Program-made: the position numbers and the translations under genes
Part shown: piece after piece, positions 17,447 to 28,100 of the stretch
Layout: each line of letters begins with the position of its first letter
How positions within the stretch are numbered: the stretch's first letter is position 1
Notes under the pieces: model-generated
What the model saw: only the letters and a program-made list of their open reading frames with translations
Told to the model about the DNA's origin: nothing
Database searches by the model: none
Assembly (NCBI GenBank): GCA_965261775.1
Contig: OZ253477.1
Coordinates: 620,001-684,000 of the forward strand
Reading direction: 5' to 3'
Length of the DNA: 64,000 nt
Source: G965261775 sp965261775
GTDB taxonomy: Bacteria > Pseudomonadota > Gammaproteobacteria > Eutrophobiales > Eutrophobiaceae

Positions 17447-19893
17447 TGATCCTTGCCATCCAGGGTGCCATTGATACTGATATCACCTCCACCTGTATCA
17501 AGCGATACTTCACTACCTAATTCCACAGCACCAAACACCATTGTATCGCCTGATGTCTCGATCGTACCGTTTAACACAGTAGCAGTCCCAACTGCCGTCG
17601 TCATCAAACCACCATTATAGGTCTGCGTACCGCTATCCTGCCCTAGTGTCAATGTGCCTGTATTGGCAAATGCCACCATATTCGTCACCGACGAACCATT
17701 ACCCGTGAACGCCACATCGTTATTGCTGCTGTCCACCGTCAGTGTCGTAACATCAACATCGCCCGACAGGGTGGCCGTGCCACCAATATTTGTGAGCGTC
17801 AGATTATCAGCGTTCGTTACACTATTGACAGTGACCGTAGTCGCCACTCCGGACACCCCGCTTCCAGCTATTGTAATGTTGCCTGTTGCCCCCGCATTAA
17901 GCGTGCCGATATTTATCGCTGCCATGGTTGGCGTACCCGCAAGGCTCCCATACTGAATCGTAATATCATGCGTCGTACCGCTTGTATCCGAAGTATCAAT
18001 GGTAAAACCCGTCGAATCAAAGCTGGCGTCCCCGGAATCTCTCTGAGCAACGACGGCAGGAGTTGTCTGGTCCCCGGCATCATTCACTGTGGCAAAAAAT
18101 GAGCCTTCAAGCGTGATATTGGCATTGATATCAATACTGCGACCGGCGCGTAGCGACAGGTCGCCTCCATTATTATTACCGCTTGCGTCAACTGCTGCGT
18201 CGATCGTAATGTCATTGTTTGCCTGCAACACCACATCGGCACCAGCTAATGCATTGACGAGATCAACGACTCGTATTCCCATATCCTCACTGTCGGCAAC
18301 GAATATATTAGAGGCAAACGTCGCCGTTTGGTTTATATTAGTGATGTTGGAGGTGGTCGCATCGCAGGTACCACCACAGGTTGGCGCTGTGCCAACAAAA
18401 ATATTTTTCGGATCCAGTAATAAGGTTCCCATCTCGCCATTCAGCGCGGTCAGGTCAACCAAACCGCGATAGACCAAATTCTCTTTTCCGGAAACCTCGG
18501 CAAAACCGCCATCGCCATTTTCTGTCCCGCCTTTGGCACTAATAGTGCCATGATAGCTAGTCACATCATCAGCCCATATGATCACCCGGCCGCCATCACC
18601 CGTAGAGGCTGCGTCCGCTTTGATTGCAACCGCTTCCGTTACCAAGGTATAACGGGCATTTGGCACGTCCGCATTCGCCCCCTGATAGTCACCGCCAATC
18701 AAGATTTCACCGCCGCCGGTCTTGCCCGAAGCGTCAACGGTCGTGGTATCAAATAAACCAACGCTGTCGCCGGTCAGCGTAACTTTCCCACCCTTGCCCG
18801 AAGATGATGCAGCGGTGATGTGGCTGTCTTTGACGATGAAAGTCTTGTCGCTGGCATACAATTCAATATCGCCTCCATCGCCGTCATCCGATGAAGCGTC
18901 CAGTATCCCGGTGTTGATAAGCGAACCAGCTTCTCCCGTCGCGACCAGCTTTATGACACCGCCTTTATTTTGAATTCGACCAGCGTTGACGATGCCAGAG
19001 TTATTGACGACATAGCTGAATATGTCCTTTGCCGTCTCTGCTTTCAACAATACACTGCCGCCCGGAGCTTTGATGACGCCGGTGTTTGATATGGCGCTAT
19101 CCAGTTCGTGCGCGTTTTTCAGAACGGCTTCATCAACGATAAATTGCAGGAGACCGTCGCCATCAAAATCCATTGTAATTTTTTTGCCTGCTACCAAGTT
19201 AACCTGACCGGCGGTAGCTGCGATGATAGAGCCTTCGTTGCGGACGGCACCGCCAAGCAAATTCACCGATCCGCCAGTAGCAGCTTGCAGCAATCCCTGA
19301 TTGACCACCATTCCACCTTCGCTACCATCAGCATTGGCAAACTGATAATTACCACTCATAAAATCTTCGTCACTAATGTTCAAACCGGAGGCGATCAGCG
19401 AACCGACATCCACCCTTGAAGTTGATGTAAACCAGACGCCGTTGGGATTGACCAGTATCACGGCGCCGTTGGCGTTAATCTGACCGTAAATCTGGCTGGG
19501 GCTTTGATCGTAGATACGGTTCAGGGCTCGGGCGTTTGCATTCGGTTGATTAAAATTAACGGTTTCATCGACGTTAACGTTAAAGGATTGCCAGTTGACG
19601 ATCAGGTTTTGCGAGCGCTGATTGATCGTTGTTGTGGTCATATCGGGGGTGGTAATACTCCCTAACCCGTCAACCACAGTACCGCCCTGCGGTGCTGAAA
19701 AAGCAGGCGCCACAGGCAAGCTGAACAACAACCCTGCAGGTAAGGCATCGCGGATAAGGGCAGTGACCGGGTTGAGTCTGGCAGATGGTACGGCACGCCT
19801 GAAAAAGCGACGGCGACTGGCGCAGGAGCGCCGAGGTGGCTTGTCGGTATCCCGTCCGGACTTCATTTTATTTCTAAAATTACGGATAGCCAT
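16870..19893 (-). CDS. Giant TPS exoprotein (TpsA), N-terminal part with TPS domain
   Basis: The 1007-residue frame begins with a long signal region of about 67 residues, with an Arg/Lys-rich n-region, a hydrophobic core and cleavage near AFSA. A TPS (haemagglutination activity) domain follows at about residues 70-260, with NLIVNWQSFNV, NFNQPNANARALNRI, SQIYGQINANGAVILVNPNGVWF; NPNG is the family signature. This domain is recognised by the cognate TpsB POTRA domains for passage through the outer membrane. Next come beta-helix-forming segments and the first two 126-residue repeats. The frame ends abnormally as ASGTRCVLPGM where every other copy reads ASGTTVRFAGDV, because one base is missing after 16895. 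Starts 33 bases downstream of tpsB. Likely a surface adhesin or filament. Confidence 0.9.
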   Translation of the reverse strand: MAIRNFRNKMKSGRDTDKPPRRSCASRRRFFRRAVPSARLNPVTALIRDALPAGLLFSLPVAPAFSAPQGGTVVDGLGSITTPDMTTTTINQRSQNLIVNWQSFNVNVDETVNFNQPNANARALNRIYDQSPSQIYGQINANGAVILVNPNGVWFTSTSRVDVGSLIASGLNISDEDFMSGNYQFANADGSEGGMVVNQGLLQAATGGSVNLLGGAVRNEGSIIAATAGQVNLVAGKKITMDFDGDGLLQFIVDEAVLKNAHELDSAISNTGVIKAPGGSVLLKAETAKDIFSYVVNNSGIVNAGRIQNKGGVIKLVATGEAGSLINTGILDASSDDGDGGDIELYASDKTFIVKDSHITAASSSGKGGKVTLTGDSVGLFDTTTVDASGKTGGGEILIGGDYQGANADVPNARYTLVTEAVAIKADAASTGDGGRVIIWADDVTSYHGTISAKGGTENGDGGFAEVSGKENLVYRGLVDLTALNGEMGTLLLDPKNIFVGTAPTCGGTCDATTSNITNINQTATFASNIFVADSEDMGIRVVDLVNALAGADVVLQANNDITIDAAVDASGNNNGGDLSLRAGRSIDINANITLEGSFFATVNDAGDQTTPAVVAQRDSGDASFDSTGFTIDTSDTSGTTHDITIQYGSLAGTPTMAAINIGTLNAGATGNITIAGSGVSGVATTVTVNSVTNADNLTLTNIGGTATLSGDVDVTTLTVDSSNNDVAFTGNGSSVTNMVAFANTGTLTLGQDSGTQTYNGGLMTTAVGTATVLNGTIETSGDTMVFGAVELGSEVSLDTGGGDISINGTLDGKDQDLVLDAGIGAGSVTVTGAVSNLGDGTGAALTVQSGVTGLVDFQGVFGGNSGVIAASGSTVRFAGDVTLADGDTGSSFAALALSGPMTWSGYDGLMVTGATTLSGGTVTLDSNGGAISLASITGGGQDLVLGAGIGAGSVTVTGAVSNLGDGTGAALTVQSGVTGLVDFQGVFGGNSGVIAASGTRCVLPGM

Positions 19894-19926
19894 GATAATG
19901 AGTCCTTTCCATTCATTAAAAATTCA

Positions 19927-21717
19927 TTAAAAAGTATACGTAAAATCGGCCCAGATACGCTCGCTATCATTGTCATTAGCCGTATCAGGGCCCAGCACAT
20001 GCGCGTACATTAGACGGGCATCAATACCACCGGGCAAATTAAAACGCAGTCCCGTACCTACACTCCGCAAAGTCAGCCAATGACCCGAAGCCGATGGGTC
20101 ACCATCCAGAACCAGTTCATTCTGCCTGCCCCGTACAAAATCATAAAAGAAAGAAAATTTCAATAATTCACCCCAGGTCCGGTTATCAAATGCCGGTTTA
20201 TCGGCAATAAATGGTGGGTTGACGATATATTCCAGCGAAAAGAAAAGCGCTTTGTCAAACAAGGCCTGCGCATCCGGGAAACCGCGCACATTATTTACAC
20301 CACCGGCCGAATATCGTTCAAGCGCCACAAGAATGTCGCTTGCCCATTGAAATTCGGTCTGAAACAATAATGATTGATTTTTTGTCAATAATTGCAATCG
20401 CCGATAGGAAGCAAACACCTTATTAAATTGGCCTTCGGCAACAATATTATCCGCATTGCCCTGATTTGGATCGTTAAGAATCTGATCTTCACTTGAACCC
20501 ATTGCCCCCAAGATATTGTTGAAACCACGACTATAGCTCAGATTAAAAAAGTTCAAGCCACCGCCAAAACCAGCCGGAACAAATTTTCCCAAAAGCGGTT
20601 TAAATGGATGAAAGCTGTCTACCGAGTCATAATTTACTTCGAATTCCAATACGGCAAGCCGCTCGGAGGATTCGCTAAACTGCACCCCCGGCACTTCTGT
20701 TGTTGAACGTTTCTGCGCCATAGAAAGACGTACAGACAGGTTCTCCGCACGGCTACGAATAAATGACTTGTCCAGATAAATCGCATGATTTTCGGTTGTT
20801 ATTTCTGGTCTGCTCAAGTTGTCAAGTTCAAATTCATTTCTGAGTGTACCCAGACCCAGCTTAAAACCTTTACCCAAATTAAATTCGTAATCCAGCGACC
20901 AATAATCGCTGTTTTGAGGGGTGTAAGTCCGTTGATAGGTGGCTGTAAGCCGGTCGGCAAAGCCTATCGTATTATTCCAGTCAACCACAGCGCGAACACG
21001 TCGGCGACCCGTTTCACGCAAACCATGATTATCAACGCGCAAGGCGACATCGTATAATCTTTCTTGCTGCACCTTGAGTACGAGATCAGCCTCCCCCACT
21101 CTGAGCCCTGGCCGAAACACCCCGAACACGCTCAGACCCGGGTAATCTGATATTCCAAGCAACGCCGCTTCTATATGTTTTTGCACTATCGGTTTGTCTA
21201 TCATGTCAAGAAACGGTCTTTCCAGGATACTGGCGCGATATCTTTTGTTACCTTCGACAATGATCCGCCCGAGCCGGCCTATCAGAATATCAATTTCTAC
21301 TATACCGTTTTCAACAGTTTGTACCGGTATCACCGCGGTTGACAAGATCAAACCTTTGCGACGATAGTAACGGGTGACTTCATCTGCGACTTCCTGGAGT
21401 TCGCCAATACTGAAACCACGTTCAGGTTGCCGTTGCCGCGCCGCATCCAGCAGGGGCATGATCTCCGCAAGATAAACATCGTGTTCAGGGTAGTCTTCGG
21501 CATTGGTCAATTTGAATTCCCTGACAGAGACAAAAGGCCCTGCATCAATCTCAAACGGCCGGTCAATGAGCGCGGGGATATCAACAGGAGCGTCAGAGGG
21601 AGATTGTCCGGTTTCGACTTTAGGAGGAGCGTTTTCAGACACACCGGCAGAGACCGGAGAATTGATAAACAACAGAAAAGCGACAACAACAGTAAAATAT
21701 TTTTCTTTACAAGACAT
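19927..21717 (-). CDS. TPS outer-membrane transporter, TpsB (ShlB/FhaC family)
   Basis: An outer-membrane pore that secretes the exoprotein encoded next. The ATG at 21717 gives a 596-residue protein with a good signal peptide (KYFTVVVAFLLFINSPVSAG). An upstream ATG at 21810 would add 31 residues in front of it and is less likely. After a Pro-rich linker comes POTRA 1 (FVSVREFKLTNAEDY, about residues 65-145; GFSIGELQEVADEVTRYYRRKGLILSTAVIP), then POTRA 2 (VEGNKRYRASILERPF ... GLSVFGVFRPG). A 16-strand barrel follows, with DNHGLRETGRRR and the conserved NVRGFPDAQAL (VRGF/Y-type lid-lock motif). The last residue is Phe, as usual in outer-membrane barrels (ADFTYTF). It precedes the exoprotein by 33 bases, the usual tpsB-tpsA order. 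Confidence 0.93.
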   Translation of the reverse strand: MSCKEKYFTVVVAFLLFINSPVSAGVSENAPPKVETGQSPSDAPVDIPALIDRPFEIDAGPFVSVREFKLTNAEDYPEHDVYLAEIMPLLDAARQRQPERGFSIGELQEVADEVTRYYRRKGLILSTAVIPVQTVENGIVEIDILIGRLGRIIVEGNKRYRASILERPFLDMIDKPIVQKHIEAALLGISDYPGLSVFGVFRPGLRVGEADLVLKVQQERLYDVALRVDNHGLRETGRRRVRAVVDWNNTIGFADRLTATYQRTYTPQNSDYWSLDYEFNLGKGFKLGLGTLRNEFELDNLSRPEITTENHAIYLDKSFIRSRAENLSVRLSMAQKRSTTEVPGVQFSESSERLAVLEFEVNYDSVDSFHPFKPLLGKFVPAGFGGGLNFFNLSYSRGFNNILGAMGSSEDQILNDPNQGNADNIVAEGQFNKVFASYRRLQLLTKNQSLLFQTEFQWASDILVALERYSAGGVNNVRGFPDAQALFDKALFFSLEYIVNPPFIADKPAFDNRTWGELLKFSFFYDFVRGRQNELVLDGDPSASGHWLTLRSVGTGLRFNLPGGIDARLMYAHVLGPDTANDNDSERIWADFTYTF

Positions 21718-22054
21718 TTTCACTTTCGGAGTGTTATTAAATCCGCCCTTTGAAAACCATAATTTGATGATATTAAAGAAACGACACAAAAGCAATACAT
21801 TACGAGACATAACAAGCCGTTATTTACGTACATAAGTCTACGAAAAAATGATCATTTGAAATTACGAAGCTTTGAGAATCGCTAATATATATCATGGAAA
21901 CAATCTGATGGGCAACGATTAAAGCGTTTTAAGCCGGATTTTTATCCTGAAATCACTGGCTGAATATCTATTAATTTTGTTTGGAAATAACCAAACCCAT
22001 AAGCGATATCAGCATTAATACTCCTGATAATGCAAATACATGCAGCATAACGGA

Positions 22055-23083
22055 CTATTTTACAGTACCAGTCCGGAGTCTCAAACGCCATTCTTCCATT
22101 GTTTTATCCGAAATATTCTGGGGAAATCTTTTTCTGGCCTGTAAAAACAGTTCGTTTCTCAAACGGACCCCCTCTTGATTAATCAGTAGTTGTCTGATTT
22201 GATTTTTCACCTGCTTCAATTTCAATGTTTCTGACTTAACGATTTCTCCCCGTTTCAGGATATGGATACCCGCTTCGGTTTCAATCGGTTTGCTGATTTT
22301 ACCTTCCTTAAGTTTACGTAATGGCTCTTTCAGCTCGGGTAATAACTCGCTTGTCTTAACAAGACCCATATAGCCCCCCAGCGTCTTGCTTGGCAAATGG
22401 TCGGACAGAGAGAAGGCAGTACCGGCAAAATCTGTCCGCCCCGCTTTTAAGTCAGCATAGATCGAAACCGCCTTCTCTTTTAATACTGTAATATTCGGAC
22501 CATCAGGAATCTTTTCTAAAAAGATCTGCCAGACATGCATCCTTTCAGGGGCAATGAATTGTTTTTCATTATCTTTATAATATTCCTTAATCTGCGCTTC
22601 CGCAGGAAAATCAGCGGGTAATTTATTCAGAAGCAGCCTTTTTAAATAAATTTCTCGAAGTACGTTTTCTGCGCTGCGCCGCATTAAAAACCGGATATTT
22701 TCATCTATGTGCAATTTTTCCGAAATCGCCATATTCAAGACAGCCCGATTTTTTATTTCATTTTCAACAAGTTGCCCGAATGCTTCAGGGTCTGTCAAGA
22801 CCTTGGAACGTTCCTGTTCATTCATATTAGAAAACAACAGGTTAAAGTATTGCAAATCCAGTTGGGGATTAAACACCGTCGAACTGTCAGCAGTCCCAGA
22901 CCAGTCTTTATCTGAATTGTTACCGGATACCTTGTTATCTCTTGTCGACCTGTCCCCGCCTTTTTGTTCCTGTTTATCTAAACCTAACAGGCCGTCAATA
23001 GAAAAAGCAGATACTTGCTCCACCGCGAAAACGGCAATATTGATGCAAATTATCATATTCAGCGTTATTTTAGCATTTTTCAT
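22055..23083 (-). CDS. Periplasmic parvulin-type peptidyl-prolyl isomerase
   Basis: 342 residues with an N-terminal signal peptide (ITLNMIICINIAVFAVEQVSA). A SurA/PrsA-like helical chaperone region (about 70-165; VENEIKNRAVLNMAISEKLHIDENIRF) is followed by a parvulin domain (about 180-285). Family signatures are MHVWQIFLE, FAGTAFSLSDHLPSKTLGGYMGLV (the GGxxG element), and GKISKPIETEAGIHILKRGE. A C-terminal helix ends the protein. It catalyses cis-trans proline isomerisation and chaperones outer-membrane or exported proteins. It lies upstream of tpsB on the same strand, 338 bases from the preferred tpsB start. Parvulins of this kind accompany TPS pairs (for example, Par27 acts on FhaB in Bordetella), so a role in keeping the exoprotein export-competent is a good inference. 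Confidence 0.85.
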   Translation of the reverse strand: MKNAKITLNMIICINIAVFAVEQVSAFSIDGLLGLDKQEQKGGDRSTRDNKVSGNNSDKDWSGTADSSTVFNPQLDLQYFNLLFSNMNEQERSKVLTDPEAFGQLVENEIKNRAVLNMAISEKLHIDENIRFLMRRSAENVLREIYLKRLLLNKLPADFPAEAQIKEYYKDNEKQFIAPERMHVWQIFLEKIPDGPNITVLKEKAVSIYADLKAGRTDFAGTAFSLSDHLPSKTLGGYMGLVKTSELLPELKEPLRKLKEGKISKPIETEAGIHILKRGEIVKSETLKLKQVKNQIRQLLINQEGVRLRNELFLQARKRFPQNISDKTMEEWRLRLRTGTVK

Positions 23084-23159
23084 GTCAAATCTTTCACGTA
23101 AAAATTAATTCTAAATAGCCCGGACTGATGATTTGTTTTGGAACCTTAACCATTTTTCC

Positions 23160-23189
23160 TTATAATTTTATGCGTTATAATTTTATGCG
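23160..23189. repeat. Tandem 15-bp repeat in divergent promoter region
   Basis: Two perfect head-to-tail copies of TTATAATTTTATGCG in the 315-base gap between the parvulin gene (minus) and the cyclase gene (plus). Each contains TATAAT, so both could act as -10 elements or as a regulator site. No good -35 is evident. The rest of the gap is AT-rich with nothing else recognised. Confidence 0.6.
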
Positions 23190-23398
23190 CTTATGTGTCA
23201 TGCCCAATACGTATCATGCCTAAATGATTACTGTAACAAATAGCTATTCTGTATTACTTATATTAGAATAACCAAGGCAGTTCTATCTGTAGCCTGATAA
23301 GATATAAGATTTGAAAGTCGCCAGCAACAGATAATTTAGAATCTATTTTTCAACCGAAGAACCTTTAATTAATTATGTTGATATTATCTTAATTTTTT

Positions 23399-24307
23399 AT
23401 GCCATCAAAAACGGACAACCTTTCTATTCTATTCGCAGATATCAGCGGAAGTACCCGCTTATTTGAAATACTGGGTGATGTCAACGCCCGCTTGGCTGTC
23501 TCTGATACGCTGGAATTATTGACAAAAATTATCCATTCATACAATGGCAATGTTATCAAGACCATTGGTGATGAAGTGATGTGTACTTTCATGGACGCTG
23601 ATACTGCCGCAAATGCGGCGATTGAAATGCAGGAGACACTGGAGGAAGATAGCGGTGTAATAAGAGCCAATGGCATTAAAATAAAAATTAGAATTGGTAT
23701 GCATTTTGGTCCCGCCTTACTGGAAGACGGCGATGTCTTTGGTGACGCAGTTAATATCGCGGCAAGAATGGCGGCCCAAGCCAAAGGCGAACAAATTATA
23801 ACAAGCAAATCGACCGTTGATTTACTCGAACCCGCAATAAAAGCAAAAACTCGTTTCGTTGACCGCGCCTCCATCAAAGGAAAGACGAAAGACATCGAAA
23901 TTTTCGAGATTATCTGGCAAGAAGAAGATATGACCCGCGTGGGGCAGATGCCTCAGAGTCTGGCGGAGATAGCCCAGGTTACCTTGCATTTGAATTATCA
24001 TAATCAGTCTGTCACTCTGGAGCGAAACAAACCGGGTTTGGTAATTGGTCGTGGTCAGGCATGTGATTTTCCGGTTGACGAAAAACTAGCTTCAAGACAA
24101 CACGTTCGAATCGAATTGCGCCGTAACAAATTTTTTATTATTGACCAAAGCACCAATGGCACTTATGTCAAACTTGACAATAATGTCGAAAGTACTTTTC
24201 TGCATCGGGAAGAAATGGTCATCTCCTCAAACGGAAAAATAAGTTTGGGAAAATCTTTTGCCGATCATCCTACTGAAATCATCAATTTTACGCTACAATC
24301 AATATGA
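23399..24307 (+). CDS. Class III adenylate cyclase with C-terminal FHA domain
   Basis: 302 residues. A cyclase homology domain (about 6-175) is followed by an FHA domain (about 195-290). All catalytic residues of class III cyclases can be read: metal Asp14 (FADIS), Asp58 (GDEV), base-selecting Lys54 and Asp112, then Asn119 and Arg123 (VNIAAR). The Lys/Asp pair predicts ATP rather than GTP, so the product is probably cAMP. The FHA part has VIGRG, SRQH and STNGTYV, the phosphothreonine-binding signature, so the protein can dock to phosphorylated partners, plausibly the kinase two genes downstream. No signal peptide or membrane segment. First gene of an apparent four-gene operon; 53 bases to the phosphatase. 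No strong ribosome site is seen before the ATG. Confidence 0.9.
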   Translation: MPSKTDNLSILFADISGSTRLFEILGDVNARLAVSDTLELLTKIIHSYNGNVIKTIGDEVMCTFMDADTAANAAIEMQETLEEDSGVIRANGIKIKIRIGMHFGPALLEDGDVFGDAVNIAARMAAQAKGEQIITSKSTVDLLEPAIKAKTRFVDRASIKGKTKDIEIFEIIWQEEDMTRVGQMPQSLAEIAQVTLHLNYHNQSVTLERNKPGLVIGRGQACDFPVDEKLASRQHVRIELRRNKFFIIDQSTNGTYVKLDNNVESTFLHREEMVISSNGKISLGKSFADHPTEIINFTLQSI

Positions 24308-24360
24308 TTAATGTCGCTGCAAATACCAGTTGTTACGTTTTGGATATCTAGATCCTAAAT

Positions 24361-25110
24361 ATGCCAGTACATGATGAAAATGGAAATACCCTGTCTTGGC
24401 ATTCCTACGGAATATCAGACGCTGGCAGAATACGTAAAGATAATGAAGATTCCATGCTGGAACGTCCAGAAGCCGGCATGTGGGCCGTAGCAGATGGGAT
24501 GGGAGGTCACGCAGCAGGCGACGTCGCAAGCCAAATGGTTGTGAATTCATTGAAAAAAATAAATGCGGAAGTACCACTCAACCTTTTTATTGATGATATT
24601 GAAAACAAACTGCTTCATGTCAATAACAGGCTACTTCATAAGGGCACCAAAAAAAAGAAGCAAACGACCATAGGTAGTACCGTCACTATCATGTTAACAT
24701 ATGAGAAATACTGCATTTATCTATGGGCGGGTGATAGCCGTTTATATCGTCTTCGCAAGGGCACGCTACGGCAAATGACAACCGATCATTCTCAGGTTGA
24801 AGAATATGTCGAACGAGGATTGATAGACCGGGATGAAGTTGCCAATCACCCGTGTAGCAACATGATTACCCGTGCCGTCGGCGCAACCAGGAAATTTTTC
24901 CTTGATATAGATATGCAGGAAATGCAACAAGGTGATCGCTATTTGCTATGCAGTGATGGTTTGGTAAAACATATTGTTGATTTTGAACTTGAAAAAATGC
25001 TACAAAAAGATCCCTTAAAGGAAACCTGCGAGAATTTAATTAAACTGACTTTATCTCGCGGTGCTGAAGATAATGTAACGATCATTGTTATCGACATAGG
25101 ACAATTATAG
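24361..25110 (+). CDS. PP2C-family serine/threonine phosphatase
   Basis: 249 residues, soluble, the usual size of bacterial PP2C (PppA/Stp1-like). Metal-binding motifs are RKDNEDS (about 25-31), VADGMGGHAAGDVAS (about 43-57), LCSDGL (about 199-204) and AEDNVTIIVID (about 236-246). WAGDSRLYRLRKGTLRQMTTDHS is the typical central motif. It removes phosphate from Ser/Thr in a Mn/Mg-dependent reaction and should oppose the kinase encoded 32 bases downstream. The arrangement FHA protein-PP2C-kinase mirrors the Fha-PppA-PpkA switch of type VI secretion systems, but no type VI gene is in the window. Confidence 0.93.
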   Translation: MPVHDENGNTLSWHSYGISDAGRIRKDNEDSMLERPEAGMWAVADGMGGHAAGDVASQMVVNSLKKINAEVPLNLFIDDIENKLLHVNNRLLHKGTKKKKQTTIGSTVTIMLTYEKYCIYLWAGDSRLYRLRKGTLRQMTTDHSQVEEYVERGLIDRDEVANHPCSNMITRAVGATRKFFLDIDMQEMQQGDRYLLCSDGLVKHIVDFELEKMLQKDPLKETCENLIKLTLSRGAEDNVTIIVIDIGQL

Positions 25111-25142
25111 ACGATTAATTTCACTCACTGGGGAAATTCCAA

Positions 25143-28100
25143 TTGGCTAACTTTGAAACCGCACTTAAAGCACTTGCAAAAGGCGAAATAGAATTTGGGG
25201 CATTGTCCAATCAGATAGATGACATCCTCAAAAAATCGCCTCAATTCGCTAACAGGATGTTGATACAACTTGATGCGATTTATAAGAAGAAAAAACTTGA
25301 TAAGAAACAATATTCTGATTTACGCCGCCAAATCAATCAATTCCGTCGCGGGCCGTTTTCAGAAACGGAAAACGTATCAGATGATGGTAGTAGCGTGACA
25401 ATCCCGTCAAAAAAATCAATTGACGAAAGCAAAACCAGGCCGCCCAGTATAGATAACAAGAAAAAACAGGAGAAGGAAGAAGATTCGACTGTGGTCGCGG
25501 TGACGAAAACGCAATCTACATCTGTATCCGACACTGATATAAAAACATTATCATCTGCTAAAACCATAGACCCATCAGCCGCTAAAACCATAGACCCATC
25601 AGTTGCTAAAACCATAGACCCGAATGTTTCCGGGCAACATGGGTCTCTCTTCTCTCAAAGTGGTGATATATCACATAATTACCATGAAGGGTCTGTTATT
25701 AAACAACGTTTTAAACTTGAGAAGATACTCGGCGTTGGTGGTATGGGTAAAGTCTATAAGGCGCTTGATTTATTAAAGGCCGAAGCAAAAGACAAGCACC
25801 CGCATGTTGCTATCAAGCTGTTAAACGATGATTTTAAAGCCCATCCCGAAGCATTTATTGCGTTGCAACGTGAAGCAAGCCGCCAACAAAAACTGGCACA
25901 TCCCAATATTGCAACAATATATGATTTTGACCGGGTAGGCGGCCCGAATACCCCGGTCTTTATTACCATGGAATTGATGGAGGGCATGGAATTAAAGGAC
26001 TACATCAGAAGAAATATTCGGCCTGCGGGAGGACTTCCTTTTCAGGAAGCTTATAAAATAATCTCTCAACTTGGCTCCGGCCTAATCTATGCACACAATC
26101 TCCGGCTTGTGCATTCCGATTTTAAACCGGGTAACGCCTTTCTATGTAATGACGGGACAGTAAAGACGCTTGATTTTGGCATTGCCCGCGCTGTTAAAAA
26201 CCCGGTAACAGGCGAAACGGAAAAAACGCTGTTTGATGCGGGCAAACTGGGCGCATTGACCCCCGCTTACGCAAGTCTGGAAATGCTGGAAGGAGAAGAA
26301 CCCGATACGCGGGATGATATTTATGCGCTTGGTTGTGTCTCTTATGAAATATTAACTGGCAAACACCCGTTCAATAAACTGCCTGCCAATAAAGCACAAG
26401 ACAACAACCTTGCGCCGCCTTATATAAAAACATTAAATAAAAAACAAAATCGTGCGTTAAAGCGATCTGTTGCGTTTTATCGAGCTGACCGAAGTCCGAC
26501 AGTGGCTCATTTTCTGGAGGAACTGGAAGGAAAGCCCACTTGGCACAAGAACCCATTCTTCATTGCCGCAACGATACTGTTCATTATCGGCATGATGCTT
26601 ATCACACCCACATTAGAATACCTGCATAATAAAAAATTGGGGGATATAATTGCGGAGATCGCCACGAGTGAAGAACAGGTCATCATTGCCAAACTTGATG
26701 AAATTCGTGCATTGCAGAAAACGGATCAAACCATGGTGACCGGTGCTGAAGGCGCGAAAATCGCGATACAAAATTATTTTAGTGACAAGCTGACCGGTTT
26801 CATTGGTACCGGCAGTGACTTCTATGACTTTCCTTCGGCGGGAGACACCATTTCCGAGATTGCGGAATTTTATCCGGGTTCAATATTTTTACAGGAACAG
26901 ACCGAACGCCTGTCAAATGTCCGTAAACGGATCATCGGTGAATTGACCAAGGAATACGTCCTGGCATTGAAGGATTTGAGCCTGATTGAAAATGTCAGTC
27001 CCATCCTGAAAAAAATCTCCGAAATTGACCCGGCGCACCCGTTGCTTGATGATCCAAGGCCAAGCAATGCCTATCGCTTATTGGCGCAGCAAAAATTTGA
27101 CTCTGGCGAGTTCAATGTCGCTCTAGACCTGATCAATTCTGGTAGATCTACCGAGACAGGGTCACAAGATCCAAGATTAATCGATCTTGAAACCAAAATC
27201 ATACGCGCCCAGAGAATTGCTCAGCTGGAATCAGAACTTGGCGCGTTCCAGACACAACTGACTACACTCGCAGATTTTCAGGAATGGGAAGCGGTTATCA
27301 TTGAGCTCGCAACGCTAAAACCCAACAGCGAATTGATCAAATCGCTATCCTCCACCTTCAAGCCCATTGTACAAAAGGAACTGGAAGCCATTATAGAAAG
27401 TGGTCCGCGCGACAGTGATATTGTAAATCTAAAGGATAGATTTGGCGAATTGATGAGCGGCTTGCAACTCAACGAGCAATTAACCAGAATCAGACTCGCC
27501 AACCTTCAAGGTGATAAGTTGAAATTATACATTATCGACCTCGCCGACAATAATATCCGCAATATTAAAACGGCGCTTGGAGACACACAGCCGGACGACC
27601 CTGTCTGGAATGCAAACCTGCTGAAAGACGTCAGAGAACTTGCCGCACTGGCTAAAGAGGAAGAAACCCTTTTACCTCGACTTGAAGAACTACGTAGCCA
27701 AGTCGTTCAACTCTATATTGACATAGCCTATGAAACACTGGAATCCGATCGCTATGATGCCGCGAACGACTACGTTGATACCAGCGAACTCTTCTCGCCT
27801 GATAAGATGACACTAGTCGATATTCGCCAGGCTATCGCTGACAGGCAGGCGGAATCACAACTCCGTAACCGCGTGGTGGCCAACAAAAATGATTTTAAAA
27901 TTTTCACTGAAAGTAACAGTATTACCGAAGCGCTGAAACTGTTCAATCAGCTAAAAGCGGATCTGCCTGAATCGGATCATTATATTTTGTTTGAAGCACC
28001 ACAAATGCTTGCCAACAGCTTTGCCAGACTCGCACAAAGCAAGGCAGAAACAAAAGATTATGCCTCCGCTTTCTCCTTTGTTCAGAAAGGACTGGAGATT

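Noticed and set aside
7747..17474. Many plus-strand open frames of 79 and 116 codons repeating every 378 bases
   Set aside because: They are antisense shadows of the exoprotein repeats; Pro/Ser/Arg-rich composition results from reading the GC-rich repeat backwards, with no ribosome sites.
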